Position numbers and translations under genes: made by a program | DNA from: Toxoplasma gondii ME49 | Taxonomy: Eukaryota > Apicomplexa > Conoidasida > Eucoccidiorida > Sarcocystidae | DNA length: 64,000 nt | Assembly: GCF_000006565.2 (NCBI RefSeq) | Contig: NC_031469.1 | Location: forward strand, 248,001 to 312,000 | Reading direction: 5' to 3' | The notes under the pieces: generated by a model | Told to the model about the DNA's origin: nothing | Databases searched by the model: none | The model's input: the letters and a program-made list of their open reading frames with translations, nothing else | Part shown: positions 25,066-37,700 of the stretch, one piece after another | Numbering within the stretch: position 1 is the stretch's first letter | How the letters are laid out: each line of letters opens with the position of its first letter

Positions 25066-26943
25066 ATGTCCACGAAAGGCCGCGAACTTTTCGACACTCC
25101 AACGAGTCAAGCCGACAGCGGCGCGGCGCCTCCACCCTCCTCCCGCTTACCTTCCCGTGGTTTCTCGTGTTTTTCCCCGGCTAGACAGAAGAAAAAGAAG
25201 CCTCTCTGTGTGGTGTCGCCCCTCCTTGTTGCGTGCTTGCTGCTCGCCCCCGCCTGCCTCCCCTGCGGGGCTGAGAAGGCAGAGAGGCAGGCGAGCGTAC
25301 CTCTGTCCTCCTCATCCCGCGCGCCGCGCCACGCGAGAGAGAAAAAAGGACGGAAGGAAGAGCCGAAGCTGGTGCAAGCCGTCTCGGGGGGCGGGCAAGT
25401 CGGCCAGCACGAGCCAGAGCTGCCGTTCGATTCCATTTCCGTGGACCGCAGGCGAGGAGCCCGCGGAGTTGCGGCGCTCGCGGCTTTCGACTTCAATCCC
25501 GACGAAGAGGGCAGTCGCGAGCAGCGAAGAGATAGCTTCTTTCTGGCAAGTACCGAATTCCGCTTCCCCGACTCTTCGCTGGCAAAGCCAGAGAAGAACG
25601 CGTTGTGCCGAGACTGGCGCGTTCCCCACCCCTTTCTCAGCAAAGAAGCCGCGAAGGAGTCGCTCCAACTGCCCCCTAACCTGAACGTCACTGCCGTCCT
25701 TATGCCGTTTTACTTCTACGATGTCGACAACCGGGGAAACTACCTGATTCTCACAAAGGTAGGTTTTTTTTTTTCGCTACCGCTAGGATCAAGTGGCAGC
25801 CCCCACGGATAAAAGTGCAAAGTGTGCCCGACTTAGGCTCACCGGTGTACGGAGTTTTCTCGAAACGGCATTACCACACGAGAACATGGTGGATTTTGCG
25901 GACAGAGACATTCGAGGTCGAACCCAGTAGTCCAATGCGTCGTGCATAAAGAAAGGGAGGCGCGACACAAGCATCGGAGATCAGGTTGGGAGAAGAGACC
26001 CGCAACGGATCGCTTTCACGGTGCCTTCCTGAAGCGTGGAATTCACTGACACCGCGGGGTCTGCCTGTCGAGAGGCAACATCTGTTGGAGAGCGAGAAAC
26101 AGCGAATTACACCACGGCAAGAGAAGTGTCAAATTCACTTTGAGAGGAGTGGACAGCCTGTTCAGCATCAAGGAGAAGGTATCCAAGTGGCGAAAGCAGA
26201 GGCTTGGTGTCTTCGTCGTGTGTGCACAAGGAGCCGTTTCTCGCATCGTGTTCCTTGTTCTGCATCTACCAAAGAGTCTCCTCGAGTGTCTGCACGCGTA
26301 CATGTTGATGTCAGCCTTTCAACAAACCGTCTGCGGTACTGCTTCTGTGTTTGTGCCTCAGTTTTCCGACTTTGACATTCCGGTGATTCGCAGGCGCCTG
26401 TCGAAATCGGACATTCGGCTGTTTTTCCGTTTCAAGAATTTGGCGTGGTTCGGCCGGCTCGCGCCTTCGCCGAACGCGAATTCCGTGGTGGTCTCTGACG
26501 CCGCGGGGATTGACATGGCCAAAGTGGTTTTCCATGGCGGCTTGTCAGTGGCGAAGACCTACGTGCAGGCCATGACATCGACGATCGACGACATAGGGAT
26601 CCGGGTTTCAGAAATTCACATTATCAATGTGCCGCGCGCTGCCGCGTGTCTCCTGAAGGTGGTGCAGAGCTTGTCGCCGTCGGAAATCAAGTTTTTCACC
26701 TACACGAACCGCCAGGAGTTTCTGGACAGAGTGGGCGACGTGATCGGAAGGCAGCAGCTGCCGCGCCACTTCGGCGGAACGAACCCGACACGCATGGACA
26801 AGTCCAAGCTGGAGAGTTGCTTCACCGAGTTTGTCAGACAACTTCGCACGGCGCAGACAAGCATGGAGCCGACAGATGACGCCGAATCAGACACGACCTA
26901 CGACCAGCAGATGGAAAAACGGTTTCACCAACTCTTCGACTAG
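25066..26943 (+). CDS. CRAL-TRIO (Sec14-like) domain protein
   Basis: Sec14/CRAL-TRIO proteins bind and transfer phosphoinositides or other lipids between membranes. Best model: exons 25066-25758, 25985-26020, 26073-26186 and 26362-26943, all joining in phase 0, giving 474 residues. The ATG at 25066 is chosen because a Lys-rich run and a hydrophobic segment (PLCVVSPLLVACLLLAPACL) follow it, which could be a recessed signal peptide or anchor. The domain begins with DVDNRGNYLILTK|VGRRDPQRI. The last exon has VVVSDAAGID, IHIINVPRAAACLL and LPRHFGGTN, which match the lipid-binding floor, the IINAP strand and the LP..FGG turn of the family. The middle is uncertain: the second intron would be only 52 nt, and an uninterrupted reading would need a one-base frameshift. 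A weaker donor choice at 26179 does not keep phase. Confidence 0.75.
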
Positions 26944-29900
26944 CGAGGGACGCCACATGCACCGTCAGGAACTTTGACATGGCGCGGATGTAGGAGAGCA
27001 GTGGAGGAAGGGAAAAGCGAAGTTGAGGAGCGAGGATGCAGACGTTTAGGCAGTGGATGTCGGCGCATGGAGAGCGCTGTTCACATACGGCAAAGCCCGC
27101 GCCACGCGCAAGCTGTAGAGGAGAAGCACGGCAGGTGGAGTCGGAGTGCCCTTTGCTTTAGAGGAACGAGAGCTGAACAGGGATGAGGGGAACAGCCGTC
27201 GCGTAGCGCTTTGTATACAGGTGGCAAGAAAGAGGAAATTACGTCATTGCGAGTTTCTCCGGGGTTCGGTACTCACTTTCAGTGGAGCCTCGATTGTCAC
27301 CGAGATCACGGAACCGAGAAGGCGTACAGCTTACTTTTGTCAGACGTTTGCGCCTTCTGACTGCGGGGTAAAATCATTAAAAAGGGCAGCAGAGAGCTAT
27401 CGTAACGCAATCAAAGGTGATAGTTCGTTGTACTCGCACTCTCACAATGCTCACTTTTCGAGCGACATGGCTTTTTGTGGTCTAGGAGTGGAGTAAGGCG
27501 ATTTTTTTTTGGTGTTCCAGGTAGTCCGCATCACTCGGTTTCTGTCTGCCAGACGGGCCTTGTTGGCTTACTCGGCGGCAGCCAAGGCAAGCTTTAAGTG
27601 AGAGCTGTTTGTCTACGCGCTTGGAGAGCACTTGTCTGATGTTTGTGCCAACGGGTCTGTGCTTTCAGTGTAATCGAGGCGCCGAGAGGTGACGTAGAGT
27701 GTTCATATGCTTCGTTGTGAGCCGCACCGCTTCTATATCCATGTTTTTTCCATGAACAAGCAGGGCAAATTGGCAGCGTGCTCGTGGGTGTTTCTCTCTT
27801 TCTAAGAGCCCTAGACGTAAAACAAAGCTGAGCGGCCACTTTTTTCTGTGTGCAATTTGTGTGTACGCGATACTACTTATGCGTTACCCCTTCTGCGCAG
27901 TTTTGGAACTCTCCCTGTGATGGCACAAGCTGTAGATTCATGTTCCCCTTTTCGAGCACTGTGAATTCCGCTTTGTTTGTGCTCGTTCTTTTGCGCAGTA
28001 AGCAGTTTTTGTGCGGTATGCGTTGAAAGTCCGCGTCACGGAATGGGTGTACCGAAGTTTCAGGGAACAGGAAATACCTTCCCCTAGTCCAGAACCGTTT
28101 CCGTTCATGCTGTAATCTTCACTCCGTTAAAAAATTTGCGAAGCTCCGGTTCTGCGTGGCTTTGCACTATTTCAAGAAGTTCCTCACATGCAAAAATTGA
28201 CAAAGAATGTGGGAAGCAACAGGCTGCACGGCGGTGTGGATTTTGAGGTAATCAGAGACTTCCAGTTTACTGTCCGAATCCAGACACATTCACTTGAAAG
28301 CAATGGCGTTTCACACAACTGCATCTTAGGAGAACGTGGACACCTCCGCCAACGAACACAGTTTTCTACAGGACACATCGCAAAGTCGCTGAAGGCGTGG
28401 CGGTTCATCGCCGTTCACATTATTTAGATCTGTCGTGGAACACCGAGAGAGCAGTTGCAGATTCCAGAGTCCGTCTGCCTTGTCCTCTCTCTGAACAGGC
28501 AATACAAAAGCAGGCTTCCAAACCCTGGGTGGCGCACAAGGGAACTGAATGGTTTTTACGTTCGTATTGAAGCTTTTCAGACTGCAGCTGTGATTTCGGA
28601 ATATCGTACTCTGTCAGGTATTCGGGTAATACAAGCGAACGGAGCGGCACGAAGTGCATGCTTCGAACAATTTAAATACTCGAAATAGCTCTATACCGAA
28701 AGGTCAACGGCAGTTAAGACACCGGGCGTCATCGGGGGAGACTAGTGGATAAGGGATTAATGGTAATGCGTGGTGTCCGGCGGGTCTACGTGAACTGAGG
28801 CTTTGGGAGAGTCACCTTCGAAGTCCGAGACTACTCGCGCTTTTTTACAGTTGCCTACACACGCTAACTTGCTCATTCTTTCTTCAAAGCATTCACTTTT
28901 CCTGTTTTTCCTCGTTTGCGCCTGGAAGCATCTATCACCTGGTCCTGTCGTTCCTGCACATGTCACAAGTGGACGGGGACAGAAGGGGGAGGAGACGGAA
29001 ATTTCCCGATGGACGACCACCGGTCTTTGATGTTGAAATTTCGGCGTTTCGACTGTTTTGAGTTGAGCCACACAATCCCTTGAAGGACACATTCACTGCT
29101 TCTGGCCAAAGCCGAGGGAACAGCTCTGCCTAGGCATGTCTTGTTTCCTGTTCATGAATCGCGCTTGGGAGACACCGTGTAACGAGTGTGCGCAAAGTTT
29201 CACTTTTTTGTGAAGCGGGGCAGGGGGACGGGTGTTTGTCTTCCGTTCGCTCGCAAACGTCTTTCTTGCAATGCACCGAGTATGCCTTTGGAACGAATTT
29301 GCGTCATCTGGCTGAAGAGAAAGACGCAGAGAACCCTCGTTTTCGAGAAATCCCTCAAAGAACCGGCTCTGGCTTCCTCACGACTCAAGGCGAAACCGCT
29401 CTGGGAATGTTGCGTTTTTCTTCTTTTACTCCCTTTTTCGTGGTTTAAGACAACTTCCCAAAGCTCCTTTTCGTAAGGCCAGGTGATAGAAAGCTTTGAG
29501 AGAGAGAGCTGCCTCGCTCCTCCACCGAGCAGCCAGGTCGTGCAACACAAAGGGGAGCTTCAGAAGATTGGACAGGAATGAGGAAATACTCAAGAAGGGT
29601 GAAACAACAGATTGTCTCTTTCTCAGCGCTTATGTATTTCTTGTGAGGCACTCCGGTGACTGTGTCGTTCCTTCATAGTCTAGCTTCACCGGCGGCCTTA
29701 ATTCCGTTGTTGAGTCCTTCGTTCTTTGCCGTCTCCTGTCTCCAGCGCCCAGTTTTCCTCATTCTTTTCCCTCTCGTTTGCTGTTTCTGTTGCACCTCGC
29801 ACTCCCAGTGTGTGTCTTGCGTCAAGGTTGACAATGCCTGTACTTCGTGCCTTGTTGTGACGCATGGTCTCAGCGGTACTCTGAACAATCGAGAAAGCTG

Positions 29901-30392
29901 CATCTCGGTACACGTCACATCTTTTGCTCTAAAGTTTACCGTCGTTCTGCGTCTTCCACGCCTGCGTCAACACCCGCCCCTCCGCTTGTCTCTTCGCACT
30001 CGCTGATGTATCGCTCCTCTGGCAGCGTCCTTACACCTGAAACAGTCGGCGACGGCAAGCGATTTCTTCGTGTCATCACCGCCAACCTTTTGTCATTTCT
30101 CTTCACTTCTGTCCTCGTGCTCCAAACGGCCGCTGCAGTTTGTAAAGAGTATGCTCGCCGGAACCAGTCGGCCTTTTTCTCTCTTCCGTCAAGCGCACCA
30201 GACAAAAGCCTCCGCAGTACTTCCGGAGCCTCCGGAAGAATAGATTTTGCGGGTCCTTTATGATCCCTGCACCACGCAATGCAACGCGGCTAGCACACGC
30301 AGCACAAGAAGCTTGCGCTTCTTGCTTCCTCATCTGTCGGTCGCTTACGCCGATTTTCGTCTTCGGAGAACACCACCCCTAGGGCAGCAAAG
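26944..30392. other. Spacer between the CRAL-TRIO gene and the copper transporter
   Basis: This 3.4 kb region lies between two plus-strand genes and should hold the 3' UTR of the first and the promoter and 5' UTR of the second. I see no conserved coding frame until about 30006, where an ATG opens a frame with one hydrophobic segment (see findings). Confidence 0.55.
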
Positions 30393-32984
30393 ATGGCAAT
30401 GCAAATGAGCTTCTACTGGGGTTACCGCGCAACTATCCTCTTCAGGTAATGTGGTGTCTGCACCAATGCAGCAAGGTGTGCAGGTCGGAAGTCTCTTCTC
30501 CGGCAAAATCGCCTTCGAAGTTCCTCAAATGCCCCGCCCACTGTGACAAATACTTTGACTTGCCTCTCGTCCATGTCGGACGCGTTCCTCACTGCCCTTC
30601 TCCTGTGTGTTTTTGTGTCTTGGTTGCAGCTGGTGGCAAACGCACGACGCGCTCGACTTTTTTTTGGCTGTCTGCATCATTTTCTGCACTTGCTTGTTGA
30701 GGTAAGCCCCAGGCAGCAAAAGAAAGCTCTCGCGTTCAGAGCGTCTGCCTTTCGGCGTCCATACGAAACGAGGTCTCATTGTAAGCACATTGGATTCTCT
30801 GCGCCTTCGACCCCCCGTCTCCCTCAAAGCCGTTGCGACCGATATCCACACAGAGTCCCAGCTGTTGCACCTGGCTTGTCTGGTAATAAAAGAAAGATCT
30901 TATCGACTAAATTATGGAAGCACCTACGTTGCCCTTATGAGCCAAGGTACCAAGCAGGGTGAGGAGAAAGGAAATCATCTTTCTCTCGAAGGAGTTTGAC
31001 GTTGTGTTTTGCAGCGCCTGGCTGAAGCTTCAGTGCCACAGAGTGGAGGAACGGCGGCGACGCGCTTTCTTCTCTCCAGTTCTGACGGCTCGCGCCATGT
31101 CCGTCTCGTCTGTCCCTGGTCCTGGAGAGATTCGACTCGGAGCGTCTTCGTTTTCTATCCCGCTGATCTCCGCGGGAGACGGCGACGACGGCAAGACGTG
31201 GCAACAAGCACTGGCAGGTCCCAGCAGCACAATGCGGACGCCAGCCTTCTCAGACAGTCCTGGAAGAGTTCAAGACGGAAACTCGATGAACGTTTCTTGT
31301 GCGCCGGAATCCACACTTGCGTCGGAGGACAAAGGCGAGGCAGGTAGGCACCTCTGGACACTCTTGGAGGGGCGAGAGACACACACTGGACAGCTGCCAG
31401 AACACGTCGGTGAAATGAAGGGGTCAGTCAGAAGACCCTCCAGAGAGCACGCGCCAGTAGAGTGTCAGTGCCGAAAAGACGGAGAGAACAAGATGCCCAA
31501 TCACAGCGCTTGGGCAAGAAAATGAGGTTTTTTGAAAGGCGTCGTGCGCAGATACGCGGTAAAAAAATTCCAGAACGGAGGTGCCTGGGATGAGGCGCGG
31601 GCCGACGACGGTTCAAGCACCGTCGCCGGCTAACTCTAAGTGGTAGGATTGTCGCTCAACGGATAACGTTGTGTAGTTAGATGTTGCGTACATTCCTTAA
31701 TATCTGGAACAATAGATTATGATTAGGTAGTGGAACAAGGAGAGCGTCTGTTGTACATCAACACTAGATACTGCTAATACCACTGTAGAGGTATAGTATA
31801 TAAGCCCTGCCCGGTGCAGTAACATGTAAACGGCGGAGACAGCACAGCTCGTCTGTATAGGGAGGGCCGGGTGCTGGTGGGCAGTACGTGCCTTTCGTGT
31901 GTAGATCTACTTCACATGCGTCTGCCGCATTTCTTAGGCATTCGACATCAAGTTAGAGAAGGGTGTGAGAACGTAAGGGAAACATTCTTCGTCGTTCGGT
32001 CTTCTGGCCTCTTTGGTCTCCAATACTTGGCAGGAAGAGTTGCAGCTTCGCTTGCTTGTGACTCAGAACGCCTAGTTGCAGTCATAGGGGGGAGTGCCGC
32101 AACGGTCTCATCACACACAGTCTTACTCTGGTGTCTGTTCGTCCGCATTCCTCTTTGCAGCCACCGGAGGGAAGTCGTTCGCCGGCGCTGCTCCGACACA
32201 CAGTGTCTGCGTCTCAGCGTCGCCGCAAGGAGCGACAGAGCAGACAGGCGGAGAAGCTGCGCTCTCCTCTCGCTTGTCTGCGGCCGAGTCGAGAGACTGT
32301 GGAGGAAGCCGACGGTTGCGACAAGCAGGCCAGACCTGGGAGGGCCACGGCGATGGTGCCTCTGGGGGAAGAGTGCCGCCTTCAACTTTCAGGGAGTCCG
32401 CACGCAGGACGTTGTCCACCTGGTGAGCGTTGTCAGAGTTACAGAGGCAGCGAATTCGGACGAGTGTTGCCCAGACTCCGGGGATTCGTAGGTGAAAACG
32501 CCTATCCACAGGAGGATGTATTCGTGGGGTTGTGAAGCAAGGCAATGCAATCATAGCCGAACACGTTCTGGCCGAAATTCACATGCATTTGGTATGCACA
32601 TTTACGCGTGGACGGACAGTGGCACGATAGAGGAGTAGGGGTGGGTGAGTTTATGCCGCTGCAACCGTTCTTCTCGCTAGAGTCGGCGCACCGTCATACA
32701 TCCAACAACGCGAAGTTCTACAGGTGAGACGTCTCATGTGACTAGAAGTCAAGTCCCATGGTGTGAATAGCGGGTGCTGTGCTGGCTGCTTTTGCAGGTT
32801 TTTTGCTTGCATGATTGCCGCCATTGACTGGAGCTTGATGCTCGTATGCATGACGTTCAACGCGGGTCTTTTTTTGACGGTGGTTGCCGGGGTCGCTGCA
32901 GGGCGGACACTTATCAACAGCAAAACTCGAAAGTTATGGGCGCTTCCGTGGCAGGAGCTTCTTTGCTCACACGATCACTCTTGA
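30393..32984 (+). CDS. Copper transporter, Ctr family
   Basis: Ctr proteins form trimeric channels that take up Cu(I). Five exons join in phase: 30393-30445, 30630-30701, 31015-31343, 32161-32422 and 32798-32984, giving 300 residues. The N-terminus MAMQMSFYWGYRATILF and the spliced SWWQTHDALDFFLAVCII form the start and first membrane segment. The last exon holds membrane segments 2 and 3 with the essential MxxxM (MLVCM) and a GxxxG (GVAAG). The extracellular part is almost absent in this model: only two methionines precede the first segment. The loop between segments 1 and 2 is about 200 residues (exons 3 and 4), far longer than the usual cytosolic loop, and rich in Ser, Gly, Arg and charged residues. 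An upstream exon could supply a longer N-terminus. Family assignment is firm. Confidence 0.87.
31601..31630. other. Strong hairpin in copper transporter intron 3
   Basis: Two arms, GCCGACGACGGT and ACCGTCGCCGGC, are complementary at 11 of 12 positions and flank the 6-nt loop TCAAGC. The hairpin lies about 20 bp left of the first mitochondrial rRNA-like fragment in the same intron. Confidence 0.75.
31645..31845 (+). pseudogene. Nuclear copies of two mitochondrial LSU rRNA fragments
   Basis: GTCGCTCAACGGATAAC (31651-31667) matches the 23S segment CATCGCTCAACGGATAAAAG. GCCCTGCCCGGTGC, followed after a short gap by GTAAACGGCGG (31804-31837), matches the segment GCCTGCCCGGTGC...GGTAAACGGCGG, with a shortened helix between them as in fragmented mitochondrial rRNA. 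The sequence just before it (GTAGAGGTATAGTATATAAG) also fits the adjoining rRNA region. The block lies in intron 3 of the copper transporter, on the plus strand. Confidence 0.78.
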
Positions 32985-34723
32985 AAACACTCATCCAACC
33001 AGCGCTTGCAGCGGTGTTAAGCAGTCCAGTGAGGTGGCGATGTCCAGAAATATGAGTTCTTGTGCAGGAGACGAAACCTACATCTCGTACATTTGGTCTA
33101 TGATCGTTACAGCAGGAGATGACGCAAATGTCTTGTGCAAAGCACTTCAGAACTCCCAATTCCCTGCCTGGGCAGTGTGTGCTCCGTCTGAGCGGAATAC
33201 CACCGCAGAGGAAACAGCGGCCTCTCTGGAATGTAATCGTGTAGGCACGCTCGTGGACGCCGGAACACTTTTCTGCATACCGTTTCTGCGTCTGAAAAGG
33301 TCACACTCTTTCGGGAATTTTCGGAACAAAGTGTGTTCCCGACGCCCGAATCATACCCCGAGCTTTCATTGTGATACTCCCCGGCCTTTGGCAATTGTTT
33401 TCCAAAGAGCGGTCGGTATATCGACGGTACGTCGATCCAAAAACTCATTTACTCGAGAAAGTGATGGTCCAGAAAAGGATCGGTGCGTCAGGGGAGACCC
33501 CGTTGCTTCCTCGTGACTAAGGCGTTTCAGGCGAATGTGTCCAGCCGCGTTACCAGCGTATTCACACTGCGTAGTTCTAAGTGAACCAGAACATATAGTA
33601 AAGCTGTGGCCAAAAGGCAAATGCCGGTCGCACCTCACCATTCTGCTAACTGCTGTGTTGCGTAACAGTTGTGCGTACACCCGAACACGACTGCACTCAC
33701 CCGTAGCCCGAGTGGCGCGTTGCTCTGAGATCCCTGTAAAGAAAAGCTACCATTCAAGTATAATATGGAATGATGGTTCGAACCTGATGACTGAAACGGC
33801 GTTGTCAGATTAAGTTTGTCAAATCAAAGCCAACTGTAGAAACATTAAGCCAATTCAGTGTGTTTGGCACTTAGCATCCGTCATTACCACAGAAGAAAAA
33901 AAGGTAACAAAGTCGGTTTTCCTTCTGGGTAATATAACCAGGAGCTAGCGAAGCGGGGCCTTGCCACAGAATGGACGAAATGTGCAAGAATCGCCGTCAA
34001 TAGGACGGTCCCGTACGATCCGTATAAACCACTGGCAACACACCATTTGGCAAAAGGTGATATCCTACAACAGTGCCACCGAGTTCTATGAACGACACTG
34101 GCACCTCTTACGCAGAATGCATGCGCGTGTGCTCTTTGGAGCACAATAGAGAACGAGATGCTGGTGCCCGTTTCGTCTCGATCCTCGACCCTGCCGGAGG
34201 CCGATTCGCCTTTCACCGTTCTTTTAAGCGTTCTGCAGTGCTTTGAGTCTTCGCTTCGTCATCACACCCCTTTTCGATGGAGTCTTGACGACCCTTCCTC
34301 ACCTGTGTTTGCTACAGTTCGCGGGAGGTCTTAGTGTTCTAAACTGCCTTTTCACATCGCGTGTCAGTATCACACCTGTCCAGACAACTACGCCTCTCAG
34401 TGCGTGGAAACCCTCTGTCGAATGGTCTCGATCCAGAACACTCTCTAGGAGGCAGGCGGGCAAACGACGCAAACTTCTGAAAACATGAGCATTTCACACG
34501 TGACAAAGGGTGCGATTGCCAACATGCATTCCCGCAAAGTGCAAAGACACCTCCCTTGACATCGGGCTCATCAGGTACGACTCTGGCCCACCCGAGACGC
34601 ATTGCCGACTCGCTGTGACCATCCCTCCGAAATTCAGAAGCCGTCATTTCTCCAGGCCAGCCCCCCACGCTCTACGCACAGACTGCCAGAGGAGCCGCAG
34701 CGCGTCACTTTCCTGTCCACCGT
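32985..34723. other. Convergent 3' spacer between copper transporter and ATG6
   Basis: This 1.7 kb region should hold two converging 3' UTRs. Open frames here (for example 33107-33448 minus) are short and carry no recognisable motif. Confidence 0.55.
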
Positions 34724-37700
34724 TTATCCGATGTACGAACACTCACTCTCGACGTAACTAAGCAGCCACTTCAGATCGATGAGCAGATACTTCACCGCCT
34801 TTGTCCATCGCTCGTCCTGACTCAAGTGCAGCCGAATGGAGAGGCCCCCGACGCGGTCGCCTGCGGGAAAAGCCGAGAAGCGCGAGAGCGCTGCTTTCTT
34901 CACCCAGACTTCCAACACGCACTTGGACCGAGTTATGAACACACCGAAAAATGCGAGGAGCTCAGTCGCCGCTCGGAAACGCAATGCAATGTGTTGTGGA
35001 GTAAATGTTCTACGTTGCCAGAGCTGCTTCCCGAAACGTAGCCAACCACACCCACGCACAACACCCACGCTGCACTCTCGAAACAACCGAGGGAACGACC
35101 GATCGACATGCGAAACGGCTCAACTGTTTTTGGCCGCCCGGCAAACGCCGTCGAGGCACAGTGAAATACGACGGAGCTGAAGACGTACCCTCGATCGCGA
35201 AAGGAAGGTCAGGAGGTTCCCACGGAGTCTGGACACCTGGAGACGCATACGGCGGCCAGGGCTGGCGGGCGAAGTGTACGAGCGCTTCGTGCAGCTGACG
35301 TCGCATCAGATACACACGATTCAAGGCAGTTAGAAGGCACCTCGAGTGCCAGTCGATAGCACGCAACAATACGAGTGTGGCGAGAAGAAAGGCATCGGCA
35401 GGTCGTAGTGCCTGGTCTGTCACAACACCGAGACACAGAAGTCCACTGTCCTTTCCCCCCACCGCTCATCTTTGCCGTTTACGTCTGCGGCAAACGTCGG
35501 CCGCCGTTGCTCAAGAAGCAGACTACATGGGGGAAGAGCTGTAGCGCGAACCACGTGGAGCTAAGAAGAAGCCGCGCGTTTTCTCTTATGGGGGGCGCCT
35601 GAGATCGCAGAACATGTTTCTCACCTCCTGAACGCATTCCAAAAACGCGACTGTGGCCTCGTCAAAGTGACGATTTCTGTAGAAAAATCGACTAAGTCCA
35701 GTTTCCTTGCCCCCACCTTGAAGCGGCAAAACGATGTCGTCTTTCCTCCTGCGCCAGAGAGCCCAAGCACGAAGCTGGAGAGTGTCAGAGACGATCGCAG
35801 CCGAGACATTGACAGCCAACGCGGAGACAAGCGAACAAAGGAAAGAAATGAAACACTTCAGACGCATACCTGGCTCGATCAATCGATGCTCTCAGCACTT
35901 CAACTTCAGAAAGCGCCCCTTCTGTGTATCCGAATTCATCGCCAGCTCTGCTGTAGACGCCTTGTCCCCGTTCACTTACGCTGGGCTGTTTTCCTTCGGT
36001 GCAGTGTCACCTTCCCCTTTTCTTTGAACGTACTCAGCCCAGGGCCGTCAGAAAACAGGTGAAACCAAACCCTAAACTGTTACGTTTGAGCGGCTGAACC
36101 AACACGATTTGAAATTGTCTACTCGTTACGTGACGGTGACGGGCTTAAGTCACGTCTGCATGTTTTGCTTCATGTGTGCAATTCACCGATACATCTAGTT
36201 CCACGGGGGGAAAGTCGAATTGTTGAGCATGAGGTAGCAGATCATCGAGTATAACGGTTTGTGGTCGAATGCAGCCGAGGACACTGTAAACATAACGAAC
36301 TCCCTGACCTGAACTGATCTCCTGGATGCTGGATTTCCGGCCGAACTTGCCAGCTGAGAATGACGCAGCATCTAGCTGTCTCAAAAACGTAGGCAGGTTT
36401 ACTCACATAACGCGTTGGCTACATAACCGAAAAAAACGCTCCTACCTGATTAAACAGGAGAATGGACCGCGCGGCACCAGCCGATAGTGAGTTGGGTGTA
36501 CGTAGACCTTGCGAAAAAGAACATCTAGAAGAAGGCACATGTGACCCCAGCCGCTGTTGATCTCTGCCCAGCTTGGAGTCGCCGGCGAAGAAACTCGGCC
36601 TGCGAAGAAACGAAAACGGCACCTGCGTTTCGCGCACAAAAGTCCGTTCGTTCTGCGGAGGCTCGAATCTCATCACCATCTTCCAGAACGAACCACCATG
36701 TGGATTCTAAAGACTGAAGTCGGAACAGCAAACCGGAAACGCAAGTAAACAGATGTCCCGATCACTATGAAATGCAGCAACCCCTCCCGCTGAAGTCGGC
36801 TTGCAAAAGCTCCGGCGAAACATTGAAAAAAAGGAAGTTCGGTATCATGATGCGGACCAGAGTGAAGTTTTCCTTGTCTGTGGCTGCGTCAGGCCTCCTT
36901 CTCCCGTTCTTAAGATCAGACACAGAGGCAGAAGAAACGAAAGAAAGATACAGTCTGAAACGTCACGCGACGCCGCGATCGCTAGGTAAAGAAGACTCCA
37001 TTCCTTCGTGACCCTGTGTCAAGAGTAAGGTAGGTTTCGCGCTAGGATCGCAGCTGACGGTACGGAGTTAGTGCCTGGTTGCTAAAACAAACATCAGGAT
37101 TTCCAGTTTAATAGGAGACACGACAGCGTACTAGCCAATACGACAATGTTCTGGAACCTAAGAACGGTGGAGAGCAAAAGAAAGTTAAACAGCAGGTGGA
37201 AAGTCGAGACCTAAGTCTTACCGATGCGGCACGAGTTGATAGACGGCAGCGCACTGTCCGTCCAGATGTGAAATGCGTCGTTCATCACATTCAACCGTTT
37301 CAGTCTCTCCAGCTGTCCAGTCACATATTCCCGCTGACGAAGCATAGCTGCCGTTGCCTGAAGAAGAAAGATGCCGCAAGAAAAGCGACGAATGTTGTGT
37401 GTTGATGAATGGATGAACAGAGGACAGAACCCGGGGCCAGTGCTGCGACATAAACACGAGCACCTGACCTCACGGTCTCCCTCTTTCTCTGTATGTCTAC
37501 ATCTGCATCTATAGACACAACTGAATATATACATGTATACACATGCGCGTATGTGTATGCATTTTTCAGTTCGGGTGTTTACACTTGTGCAGACGCAAGA
37601 ATGAAGTTTCTGAAGAGGAAAATGTAGACGGTTTCGACAGATTTGAATCTGTGGAGTGGGGGGTTGTGGCGACAAATCAGAGAGTGAGCTCGCGACGGAG

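Noticed and set aside
33540..33570. GTGTCCAGCCGCGTTAC, resembling the SSU rRNA 530-loop sequence
   Set aside because: Two deletions within the most conserved core and no supporting flank; chance similarity is likely.
36190..36384. Open minus frame inside ATG6 intron 3 (VLGCIRPQTVILDDLLPHAQ...) that looked like an exon
   Set aside because: Exon 3 (..FSCLI|R) joins directly to the exon at 35625-35748 in phase, and the resulting spacing matches Beclin 1. A cassette using other sites is possible but nothing in the family needs it.
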